Positions 40,091-47,183 of a stretch of 64,000 bases of DNA are shown piece by piece. The position numbers and the translations under genes are program-made. Positions within the stretch are counted from its first letter, which is position 1. Every line of letters begins with the position of its first letter. The stretch comes from Clostridium vitabionis. GTDB lineage: Bacteria; Bacillota; Clostridia; Lachnospirales; Lachnospiraceae. The DNA lies in contig NZ_JADKQA010000003.1 in the NCBI RefSeq assembly GCF_015351765.1, positions 101,203 to 165,202 of the forward strand, given 5' to 3'. The notes beneath the pieces were generated by a model. That model had not been told where the DNA came from. It was given only the letters and a program-made list of their open reading frames with translations, and made no database searches.

Positions 40091-41326
40091 ATGAAAAAGA
40101 AGATGATTCGATTAGGCATAGCAGGGGCCGCGGCGGCGGCCATGATCGCCCTCGCCGGCTGCGGCCAGAAGACCGCGGACAGCTCCTCTACGGACAGCAG
40201 CGCAGAGTCCACGACGGAGGCCACCCTCGCGGAGACGGAGAGCTATGCTGACGCCAGCAGTGTCACCCTCTGCGATTACAGCAGCATTCCGGTGACCATC
40301 TCGAAGCAGGAAGTGACCGACCAGGATGTGGAGGACCAGATCCAGCAGACGCTCGACGCGAACCCGAATTATGTAGAGGTTGACCGTGCGGCACAGAAGG
40401 GCGACCGCGTCAACATCGACTACGAGGGGAAGATTGACGGGCAGGATTTCGACGGCGGCAGCGCCACCGGCTATGACCTGGATCTCGGCAGCGGTTCCTT
40501 TATCGATGGTTTCGAGGACGGTGTTGTGGGCATGTCCAAGGGCGAGACCAAGGATCTGAACCTGAAATTCCCGGATGACTACAGCAAATCGGATGTTGCC
40601 GGCAAGGATGTCGTGTTCACGGTCAAGGTGAACAGCGTGAAGGAGAAGCAGGATGCCGTCCTCGACACCGATTTCCTGAGCCGGATCGGCTCCGATGCCG
40701 CTACGGTCGATGAGTACCGCCAGTCTGTCCGCACCTCCCTGGAGCAGCAGGCGGCACAGCAGGAAAAATCCGACACCCAGCAGGCGGTTGTCTCCTATAT
40801 GGTGAAAAATTCCCAGATTGTCCTCGGCAAGACGGACGTGGACAAGGAGTATAACCTCGGCCTGATCAACCTGACCAATATGGCCGGCAATTACGGCATT
40901 GACCTCAATACCTACGCTTCCTATTACGGCACAAGCCTCGCGGGGCTGCACAGCCTGATCCGACAGAACGCGGAGAACACGGTGAAGAGTCGCCTGGTGC
41001 TGAACAAGGTTGCGGAGGAGCAGAACCTGACGGTTCAGGACAGCGATCTGGATGCCATTGCCCAGTCCCAGGGCTATGACAGCAAGGACGCGATGATCGA
41101 CAGCGGAAATGCCACCGAGGATGAACTCCGTGCGGATGCCATCCTGCAGAAGGCCGTGGATTATCTGGTTTCCAAGGCGCAGGTTACCTATAAGGCTGCG
41201 GAGACCGAGGCGGACACGACGGCTGAGGAGACCGGCGCCGCGGGGACAAGCGCGGCCGCAGACGCGGAGAGCACGGAAGCTGCCGCTGATGAGAGCCTTG
41301 TCAGCGATTCCTCGGCAGCGAACTGA
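40091..41326 (+). CDS. Secreted FKBP/trigger-factor-like peptidyl-prolyl isomerase lipoprotein
   Basis: A 411-residue lipoprotein. The signal peptide ends in LAGC, lipidated Cys24, then a Ser/Thr/Glu linker. An FKBP-type isomerase domain follows, about residues 95-180, with GDRVNIDYEGKIDGQDFDGG and FIDGFEDGVVGMSKGETKDL. The rest, about 195-365, looks like the helical C-terminal domain of trigger factor (VDEYRQSVRTSLEQQAAQQE and a repeating helical arm). An Ala/Glu/Thr-rich tail ends it. Trigger factor is normally cytoplasmic; this version should act outside the membrane as a foldase for exported proteins (inference). ATG 40091 overlaps a TTG; AAGAAGGA precedes it. Confidence 0.85.
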   Translation: MKKKMIRLGIAGAAAAAMIALAGCGQKTADSSSTDSSAESTTEATLAETESYADASSVTLCDYSSIPVTISKQEVTDQDVEDQIQQTLDANPNYVEVDRAAQKGDRVNIDYEGKIDGQDFDGGSATGYDLDLGSGSFIDGFEDGVVGMSKGETKDLNLKFPDDYSKSDVAGKDVVFTVKVNSVKEKQDAVLDTDFLSRIGSDAATVDEYRQSVRTSLEQQAAQQEKSDTQQAVVSYMVKNSQIVLGKTDVDKEYNLGLINLTNMAGNYGIDLNTYASYYGTSLAGLHSLIRQNAENTVKSRLVLNKVAEEQNLTVQDSDLDAIAQSQGYDSKDAMIDSGNATEDELRADAILQKAVDYLVSKAQVTYKAAETEADTTAEETGAAGTSAAADAESTEAAADESLVSDSSAAN

Positions 41327-41357
41327 TCCCGGGGATCCCGGTGAAGTCCGGTTCTAA

Positions 41358-41460
41358 GGTTCCGGGCGCCTGTGGCGCCTGGCTACATGCAGAGGGAGAG
41401 CCCGCCAAACCGTCCGTGAACGGCCGGTTTGCGGGCTCTCCCTCTGCATGCGCTGAACAG
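41358..41460 (+). repeat. Family B-like element containing a very strong hairpin
   Basis: GGTTCCGGGCGCCTGTGGC (41358 onward) is the reverse complement of the inner block of the copy at 31471, and CTGAACAG (41453-41460) matches the family end. Between them CATGCAGAGGGAGAGCCCGC (41386-41405) and GCGGGCTCTCCCTCTGCATG (41431-41450) form a perfect 20-bp stem, extended by AAACCG/CGGTTT. There is no T tract, though a terminator role for the upstream lipoprotein is possible. Confidence 0.6.
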
Positions 41461-41510
41461 GGATAAAGTTTGCGGCTGTTTTCTGAATAATTAACATTAT
41501 GCATTCGATT

Positions 41511-41521
41511 TGTGCTATAAT
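41511..41521 (+). promoter_or_regulatory. Extended -10 promoter of the phosphoribosyltransferase gene
   Basis: TGTGCTATAAT has a consensus TATAAT at 41516-41521 with an upstream TG. TTAACA lies 19 bases upstream, a long spacer, so the extended -10 is probably the main element. Confidence 0.5.
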
Positions 41522-41603
41522 ATTTATAAGTATTCGACACGGTTCCGGATTGCCTGCAAAAAGGCAGTTTAAGGGTGGGGTTAAACCAAACAAGGAGGTT
41601 ATT

Positions 41604-42245
41604 ATGGCAGAGAGCAAAATGATCAAGATCGAGACAGCCGGAATCAACGTTCCCCTGCGCGTCAGGAAGGGGCATTTTGCGACAAATCATGCGCATACGA
41701 ACTATTATATCGACTTCACGATGATGAAGAGCAGGGCGAGCGAGGCTCATGAGATCGCGGCCAATCTGGCGCAGACCAAGCTGCTCGGCCTGGTGATCGA
41801 TACGATCGTGTGCATGGAGGGAACCACCGCGATCGGCGCATTCCTCTCGGAGGAGCTGACGAGGAACGGTTATCTGAATGCAAATGCCCACAAGACGATC
41901 TATATCGTCCGCCCGGAATTTAACAGCAACAGCCAGATCATTTTCCGGGACAACCTGAAACCGATGATCACCGGCAAGCATGTGCTGATCCTGATGGGGT
42001 CGGTGGTGACCGGCAGGTCGCTCAACAAGGCGCTGGAGTCGGTCCAGTATTATGGCGGCGAGCTTGCCGGCGTCGCGGCGCTGTTCAGCGCCCAGGATGA
42101 GGTGAACGGCGTTCCGGTGCGCGCGGTGTTCTCCAAGAGGGATCTCCCGGATTACGCCTTCTATGACTACCACAACTGCCAGATGTGCAGGAACGGGGAG
42201 AAGATTGATGCCCTGGTCAATGCTTTCGGGATCTCGGCGCTGTGA
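41604..42245 (+). CDS. Type I phosphoribosyltransferase, orotate PRTase-like
   Basis: A 213-residue phosphoribosyltransferase. The PRPP-binding region is in HVLILMGSVVTGRSLNKALE around residues 125-144, where the usual acidic pair (DD/ED) is changed to MG. Another block is IDTIVCMEGTTAIGAFLSEE. N-terminal TNHAHTNYYIDFTMMKSRAS is also recognisable. Orotate phosphoribosyltransferase is the closest type, but the missing acidic pair suggests a different substrate or a regulatory role. Met 41604 follows AAGGAGG; a longer frame starting at 41499 would include the promoter. It stands alone between its promoter and a bidirectional terminator. Confidence 0.8.
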   Translation: MAESKMIKIETAGINVPLRVRKGHFATNHAHTNYYIDFTMMKSRASEAHEIAANLAQTKLLGLVIDTIVCMEGTTAIGAFLSEELTRNGYLNANAHKTIYIVRPEFNSNSQIIFRDNLKPMITGKHVLILMGSVVTGRSLNKALESVQYYGGELAGVAALFSAQDEVNGVPVRAVFSKRDLPDYAFYDYHNCQMCRNGEKIDALVNAFGISAL

Positions 42246-42331
42246 CGCAGGGCAGGAGACATACCGTGCTTTGCCATGTGAGGAAATGAAGAAGGAGCTG
42301 CCGGCAATTATCCCGGCAGCTCCCGGAGATA

Positions 42332-42368
42332 ACAAAACCGCCCGGACGACAGGTCCGGGCGGTTTTGT
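42332..42368. terminator. Bidirectional terminator between the PRTase and dehydrogenase genes
   Basis: ACAAAACCGCCCGGAC and GTCCGGGCGGTTTTGT form a perfect 16-bp stem with a GACAG loop. A second stem, GAGCTGCCGG/CCGGCAGCTC, lies just upstream at about 42296-42322. Confidence 0.9.
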
Positions 42369-42382
42369 CAGCTGCCGATCGA

Positions 42383-43321
42383 TTATTTCAGATTCAGGGC
42401 TTCCTTTACCTTGGCGGTGATCAGTACGCCGATATCGTAGGAGGCGTCAACGCTCTGCGCGCCCAGGTGCGGGGAAACCAGGAAGTTGTCGCAGTCGAAC
42501 AGCGGGGAGACGAAGGAATTGTCGCCCGGGATGCCGCCGGCAAGCTCATTTTCCATAACGTCGGTGGCATAGCCGCCGATCTCTCCCTTCTGCAGGGCCT
42601 CATAAATGTCGTGCTCGTTGACGATGCCGCCGCGGCTCATGTTGAGGACGATGCAGTCGTTCTTCATGTCCGGGATGGACTTCGCGGAGATCAGATCCTT
42701 GGTATCCTTGGTCAGCGGAACGTGGATCGTGATGTAATCGGAAACCTTGAGCAGTTCCTCTGTCGAGACACCCTTCGCGTGCTCTTTCTCGAAATCCTCC
42801 GGCTTGAGGAACGGGTCGTAAGCGACAACGTTCATCTTGAACGCGCGGGCAAGCTCGCCGACCCTGCGTCCGATGCGTCCGAAGCCCATGATGCCCAGTG
42901 TGCGCCCGCGGAGCTCGCGGCCGACGAACTTGTATTTATCCCACTCGTGATTCTTGGTGACATCCAGGTGTGCCGGCACAACGTGGCGGGACATATCCAG
43001 CATCTTGGAAATGGTCAGCTCGGCAACAGCGTTGGCGTTCATGCCCGGGGCATTGAAGACCTGGATGCCGGCAGCCTTGGCTGCGTCCATATCGATGTGG
43101 TTGAGGCCGACAGAGCATACGCCGATGACTTTCAGGTTCTTTGCGGCATCGATGACTTCCTTGGTAATCTTCGGATCGACGCGCATGATCAGGACGTCAT
43201 AGTCCGGAATGATCTGTGCCAGCTCCGCTGTGGACGGCAGGAGCTTTGTATCGACAGTCATATACTTGCTGAGTTCCTGACCGATCAGTTCATGAACACG
43301 ATCAATGATTAAGCATTTCAT
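42383..43321 (-). CDS. D-isomer specific 2-hydroxyacid dehydrogenase, phosphoglycerate dehydrogenase-like
   Basis: A 312-residue NAD-dependent enzyme of the D-2-hydroxyacid dehydrogenase family, similar in layout to the short SerA forms without an ACT domain. The Rossmann motif is MGFGRIGRRVGELARAF, preceded by VGLNHIDMDAAKAAGI and ANAVAELTISKML. The catalytic Arg is in VLNMSRGGIVNEH, the Glu in DVMENE and the His in VSPHLGAQS. Met 43321 follows CGGAGGTTTATCATC; the in-frame extension to 43432 crosses the promoter. It stands alone. Phosphoglycerate is possible, but other 2-ketoacids cannot be excluded. Confidence 0.88.
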   Translation of the reverse strand: MKCLIIDRVHELIGQELSKYMTVDTKLLPSTAELAQIIPDYDVLIMRVDPKITKEVIDAAKNLKVIGVCSVGLNHIDMDAAKAAGIQVFNAPGMNANAVAELTISKMLDMSRHVVPAHLDVTKNHEWDKYKFVGRELRGRTLGIMGFGRIGRRVGELARAFKMNVVAYDPFLKPEDFEKEHAKGVSTEELLKVSDYITIHVPLTKDTKDLISAKSIPDMKNDCIVLNMSRGGIVNEHDIYEALQKGEIGGYATDVMENELAGGIPGDNSFVSPLFDCDNFLVSPHLGAQSVDASYDIGVLITAKVKEALNLK

Positions 43322-43371
43322 GATGATAAACCTCCGAATAAATATTAGACAACGCTTTACGTGCTGCTTTG

Positions 43372-43380
43372 AGTATACCA
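43372..43380 (-). promoter_or_regulatory. Extended -10 promoter of the 2-hydroxyacid dehydrogenase
   Basis: On the - strand TGGTATACT gives a TATACT -10 with an extended TG. No good -35 is seen. The rest of the 344-base gap to 43665 is AT-rich, without a supported gene, and also holds the promoter of the + strand gene. Confidence 0.45.
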
Positions 43381-43491
43381 TTTTTCGGGGGCAAATTCTC
43401 ACTTTCCTCCATGAAAAATATTGATTTTCCATTGATTTTTTGTAATAAGAGTCATAAAGGAAGATAAAAAATTGTGCAAAATAGAGAAAGC

Positions 43492-43520
43492 TTGCCCTTT
43501 TAATGGAAAAGAATTATACT
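43492..43520 (+). promoter_or_regulatory. Promoter of the exported protein gene
   Basis: TTGCCC (43492-43497) and TATACT (43515-43520) are 17 bases apart. Just downstream, AATCCTG and CAGGATT (43529-43552) form a stem followed by CTTTT, a possible attenuator. Confidence 0.55.
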
Positions 43521-43665
43521 AAATGCATCAATCCTGTTTCCTGCAGGATTCTTTTCGGACGCCGCGGTCGCGGCACTGTCCCGGAGATGATCGGAGTATG
43601 TTGACAGAGCAGCATGGGTGCATTCCGCCTTTCGGACGGCGCGTGCGCCCGGGGAGGAGGAGAGA

Positions 43666-44697
43666 TTGAGAAATCAGGTCGCGTGGATGGCGGTACTGGC
43701 TGCCGGCATGGCGGTGTGCGCATTTCCGACAGGGCGGGGCATCCCGGACGGGTGCATCCTCACAGCGGAGGCGGCGGAGGAAGGGCAGGAGGATTCCTGG
43801 AAAATCTCGCCGGACGGGAAGTCCTGGGAGCTCACGCTGGATCGGGTATTCACGGAGGTTTCGGACGGAAAGATCCCGGAGACCCTGGTCCTGCCGCCGG
43901 AGGAGGGAACCCCGGACAGCCCGGGCGGCGGTTCGACAGCTTCGGAAGACAGCGGGCAGGCAGACGGCGCTTCTCCCGGTTCGAGGGGCGGCGGAAGGGC
44001 GGGCAGCGCGGAAATCCGCCTCCGGCTCCGCTCCGCCGAGGTTCTCCGCGAGTACTGGAAGGAGGATGTGGAGATCAGCCTGACCCTGCACCGGTACGGG
44101 GCAGATTCCTATACCTTCGGCGGCGTTTCCATCCCGGCAGGGGCGGCGGAGCCCGATCCCGCCGGCCTTCTTCCGGCGGCGGGGAAGGCTGTGGGAGCGG
44201 ATCCGGAGACTCTCCGGCTGCTCACCTGTTCCTGGGCGGGTGAGCCCTATCGGGATGATGAGGGTGTCCTCTGCCGGGATGCCCGCATCCTCGGGGAGAG
44301 GAAGCTCACGGATATCCGCGGGGTGTACAGCGGAAACATGAGAAGGGAAAAAGCCGTGGTGGAAACCGCCGCCGCCCCGGAGAGCGTCGAGGCGGAAGAG
44401 GAAGCCTCGGCGGAGGAGACAGCGGAGAACGCGGGGCTCTCGCGGGGGGGAACGGAGAGGGGGGCGGCAGCCGGCCCGGCGACGGCGGCTGGGCCGGCGC
44501 CCTCGGAGGAAATGACCCAGGATCCTCCGGCGTGCCGGGGATTTCTGGACATGGCCGTGTCGCTCGTGCGGCGCCTTCTGGAGAGCAGGACAGTCCGGGT
44601 GAGCCTCTTTGTGCTTTTTCTTGCTGCGGCGGGCACCGTGGTTTTCCTCCGGTGCGGCAGAAAGCTGGGCAGGGCGTGGCATAGGGACAGAAAATAG
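43666..44697 (+). CDS. Exported, C-terminally membrane-anchored protein of unknown function
   Basis: A 343-residue protein with an N-terminal signal segment (MRNQVAWMAVLAAGMAVCAF) and a C-terminal helix (VRVSLFVLFLAAAGTVVFL) followed by a basic tail, so most of it should lie outside the cell. The middle has two regions rich in Gly, Ser, Glu and Ala, around residues 75-110 and 230-285, that look like disordered linkers. Between them is a more ordered part (AEIRLRLRSAEVLREYWKED, LRLLTCSWAGEPYRDDEGVL). TTG 43666 was chosen because GGGGAGGAGGAGAGA lies directly upstream. No family was recognised. It is followed by a family B repeat. Confidence 0.65.
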   Translation: MRNQVAWMAVLAAGMAVCAFPTGRGIPDGCILTAEAAEEGQEDSWKISPDGKSWELTLDRVFTEVSDGKIPETLVLPPEEGTPDSPGGGSTASEDSGQADGASPGSRGGGRAGSAEIRLRLRSAEVLREYWKEDVEISLTLHRYGADSYTFGGVSIPAGAAEPDPAGLLPAAGKAVGADPETLRLLTCSWAGEPYRDDEGVLCRDARILGERKLTDIRGVYSGNMRREKAVVETAAAPESVEAEEEASAEETAENAGLSRGGTERGAAAGPATAAGPAPSEEMTQDPPACRGFLDMAVSLVRRLLESRTVRVSLFVLFLAAAGTVVFLRCGRKLGRAWHRDRK

Positions 44698-44710
44698 TGT
44701 AAAATGATTA

Positions 44711-44862
44711 TTGTTCAGCACCTGCCGGGAATGTCCCGCAAAATGGCTGCTTGCAGACAGCTTTGCGGGGCGCTCCCGGCAGGCGGCCAAGCGCAGGAGG
44801 CGCTCGGAACCCCGCATTGAGCGAAGCGGCGCTTCGCGAGATCAAGGGGGTCTGAACAGCTG
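44711..44862 (+). repeat. Family B hairpin repeat, long copy
   Basis: TTGTTCAGCA at the left and CTGAACAGCT at the right flank an element of about 150 bases. It contains the shared inner block CTCGGAACCCCGCATTGAGC, a GCGAAGC/GCTTCGC stem, and an additional CTGCCGGGA/TCCCGGCAG hairpin with an internal CCCGCAAA/TTTGCGGG pair, so it is a bigger relative of the copy at 31471. It lies between the exported protein and the 77-residue protein gene. Confidence 0.7.
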
Positions 44863-44935
44863 CGTAAAATGTATGTAAAATTCAGCAAAACCGCAGAATT
44901 TATGAAAAAATCACGCTACAATAGGGAGGTGCCTG

Positions 44936-45169
44936 ATGTCCAGAAGTGTTGTCTTCAAGATGGAGCGCCCCGGCCTGGTGAAGGAGGGGCAGGTTGTCCA
45001 GGTGACCGAGTCGGTCACGCCCTTCAATGTCAATTATATCGTCGAGCCGGCGGTCGCCATGTCCGGCCTTTTCCGGCTGAATGACCGGCTGAAAAGTGAC
45101 CATGGGGTAGTTACAAAGATCGAGCAGAATGACCGCGGCTATTACATCACGGTTGACTTTGACGAGTAA
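44936..45169 (+). CDS. 77-residue protein of unknown function
   Basis: A short, well-supported gene encoding 77 residues, starting MSRSVVFKMERPGLVKEGQV and ending YYITVDFDE. It follows a GGGAGGTG ribosome site and precedes plsC by 18 bases. The beta-rich pattern and lack of signal or membrane segment suggest a small cytoplasmic beta-barrel-like protein. No family was recognised. A TACAAT at 44917 could serve as a weak -10. It is apparently cotranscribed with plsC and pheA. Confidence 0.7.
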   Translation: MSRSVVFKMERPGLVKEGQVVQVTESVTPFNVNYIVEPAVAMSGLFRLNDRLKSDHGVVTKIEQNDRGYYITVDFDE

Positions 45170-45187
45170 AGGCAGGAGGGCTTCCAG

Positions 45188-45925
45188 ATGTTCAGATTGA
45201 TTGGGGTACTTATCCTTTTGTTTGGTTTTTTCGCGAAAAATGCGGGAAAACGGAAAATGCTGCAGAAAAAGAATCTCACCGACCCGGCTCTCGCGCAGGG
45301 CGAGGCCTGCGACATGGTCAGGGACATTTTCCGGCGCATGCTCAGGGCTGCCGGCGTGGAGGTGACGGTCCGTGGAGCGGAGAATATCCCGCAGGACCAG
45401 CCGGTGCTTTTTGTCGGCAATCACCGCAGCTATTTTGATATCCTGGCCGGATACGTTTCCACCCGCGGGCGCCTCGGCTTTGTCGCCAAGATGGAGCTTT
45501 CCCGGTTCTCGCTTCTCAAGAACTGGATGGAGCTGATCGACTGCGTCTTTATCGACCGGGAAGACCTCAAGCAGTCCCTGAAAGCAATCCTCGCCGCGAT
45601 CAAGAACGTGAAGGACGGCATTTCCATGTGGATTTTCCCGGAGGGCACGAGAAATCAGGGCGATATCCTGGACCTTGCCCCCTTCAAGGATGGAAGCTTC
45701 AAGATCGCCGAGAAGGCAAAATGCCCGGTCATCCCGGTGGCCATCACCGGGACGGCGGAGATCCTGGAGCAGCATTTCCCATGGATCCGCCCGTCAAAGG
45801 TCACCGTTACCTTCGGTAAGCCCGAATACATCGCGGATCTCCCCATCAATGAGCAGAAGCAGCCCGGGGAGCACTTCCGTGAGAGGGTGGCGGCGATGCT
45901 CAGGGAGACGGAGGAAAAGGCATGA
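45188..45925 (+). CDS. plsC: 1-acyl-sn-glycerol-3-phosphate acyltransferase PlsC
   Basis: A 245-residue membrane-associated acyltransferase converting lysophosphatidate to phosphatidate in phospholipid synthesis. The catalytic HX4D motif is NHRSYFD at about residues 78-84. The second motif is in CVFIDREDLKQS, and the substrate motif FPEGTRNQGD follows around residues 150-159. A hydrophobic N-terminal helix (LIGVLILLFGFFAKNAG) anchors it. The GGCAGGAGG ribosome site precedes Met 45188. The stop overlaps the pheA start by 4 bases, an uncommon coupling of lipid and aromatic synthesis genes. Confidence 0.94.
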   Translation: MFRLIGVLILLFGFFAKNAGKRKMLQKKNLTDPALAQGEACDMVRDIFRRMLRAAGVEVTVRGAENIPQDQPVLFVGNHRSYFDILAGYVSTRGRLGFVAKMELSRFSLLKNWMELIDCVFIDREDLKQSLKAILAAIKNVKDGISMWIFPEGTRNQGDILDLAPFKDGSFKIAEKAKCPVIPVAITGTAEILEQHFPWIRPSKVTVTFGKPEYIADLPINEQKQPGEHFRERVAAMLRETEEKA

Positions 45926-47097
45926 GGGAGGATTATGAGGAGCGCAGGAGGCGGAAGGCCGGGATGGCTGAGCTGCGGCGCATCGAGGAGCAGGTGGATG
46001 CCCTGGATCCCGATATCCGCGAGTTGTTCCTTGCCCGGATGGAGCTTTGCCGCGACGAGGTCGAGGCGAAGAAAAAGATCGGAAAGCCGGTCTACAACCC
46101 GGAGCGTGAGGAGAAAAAGCTGGAGCAGCTGACGGACGGCTTGACCAGCGGGGTGTACCGGGAGGCGGTCCGGGAGCTGTTCACCCAGATCGAGACGCTG
46201 AGCCGCCGCTACCAGTACCAGTATCTGCGGAATATGCCGGGCACGGACATGTATGACCTGGGCTTCACCCGGGTGGAGGATCTGGACACCCGGGGAAAGA
46301 AAATTGCCTACCCGGGGCTTCCGGGCGCTTACAGCCATGCGGCGGCGCTCAGGTTCTTCGGCCGGGACGCGGATCTTCACCACGTCCGCACCTTTGAGAA
46401 CCTGATGGAGGAACTGGAGAGCGGCGCGGCGGACTATGTGGTCATGCCGATCGAGAATTCCACGGCGGGCACAGTGTCGGGCAATTACGACCTGCTGTGC
46501 CGCTACCCGGACAGCATCGTCGCCGAGGTATTTCTCCCCGTGAACCACTGCCTTCTGGCCGTTCCGGGAGCGAAGCTGGAGGATATCCGCCAGGTGAATT
46601 CCCACGCCCAGTCGCTCATGCAGTGTGCGGACTATCTCTCCGGGCACCGTTGGAAGCAGAACGCGATGGTGAACAATGCTGTCGCGGCGAAGACGGTCGC
46701 GGAGAGCGGCGACAGGACGCAGGCAGCGATCGCCAGCCGGATCGCCGGGGACATCTATCACCTGGACGTCCTGGAGGAGGGCGTCAACGATCAGAAGGAC
46801 AACACGACCAGATTCCTGATTCTGACGAAATCCCCGATTTTCTGCCGGGATGCGTCGAGAATCAGCCTGTGCTTCGAGGTCGAGCACACGGCGGGTTCCC
46901 TCTACAATGCGCTGGGCAACCTGGTCTTCAACAACATCAATATGTCAATGCTCCAGTCCCGGCCGATCCCGGAGATCAGCTGGGAGTACCGGTTTTTCGC
47001 TGATATTGACGGCAACCTGGATGATCCGGGCATCCGCTCGGCGCTCGCCGGGCTCTTCCGTGAGGCGAAGAACGTGCGGATTCTCGGCAATTACTGA
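45922..47097 (+). CDS. pheA: Bifunctional chorismate mutase / prephenate dehydratase PheA
   Basis: A 391-residue enzyme of phenylalanine synthesis. An N-terminal helical AroQ-type chorismate mutase domain occupies about residues 17-110 (LRRIEEQVDALDPDIRELFL). A prephenate dehydratase domain follows from about 130 (KIAYPGLPGAYSHAAALRFF) and includes YVVMPIENSTAGTV and NTTRFLILTK with the catalytic Thr region. A C-terminal ACT domain spans about 310-385. In that domain the Phe-binding motifs usually written GALV and ESRP read GSLY and QSRP, which might weaken or alter feedback inhibition. It overlaps plsC by 4 bases; ppx follows 86 bases later. Confidence 0.94.
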   Translation: MREDYEERRRRKAGMAELRRIEEQVDALDPDIRELFLARMELCRDEVEAKKKIGKPVYNPEREEKKLEQLTDGLTSGVYREAVRELFTQIETLSRRYQYQYLRNMPGTDMYDLGFTRVEDLDTRGKKIAYPGLPGAYSHAAALRFFGRDADLHHVRTFENLMEELESGAADYVVMPIENSTAGTVSGNYDLLCRYPDSIVAEVFLPVNHCLLAVPGAKLEDIRQVNSHAQSLMQCADYLSGHRWKQNAMVNNAVAAKTVAESGDRTQAAIASRIAGDIYHLDVLEEGVNDQKDNTTRFLILTKSPIFCRDASRISLCFEVEHTAGSLYNALGNLVFNNINMSMLQSRPIPEISWEYRFFADIDGNLDDPGIRSALAGLFREAKNVRILGNY

Positions 47098-47183
47098 CCG
47101 GGGAATCTGCCCGGCAGCCATCCGGTGGCTGCCGGCGGATGGCCGGGGCGTCATGGGGCAGCCGGGAAAGAAGAGGATAGTTT

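Noticed and set aside
41499-41603. Extended start of the phosphoribosyltransferase
   Set aside because: This would put the start upstream of the predicted -10; ATG 41604 follows AAGGAGG.
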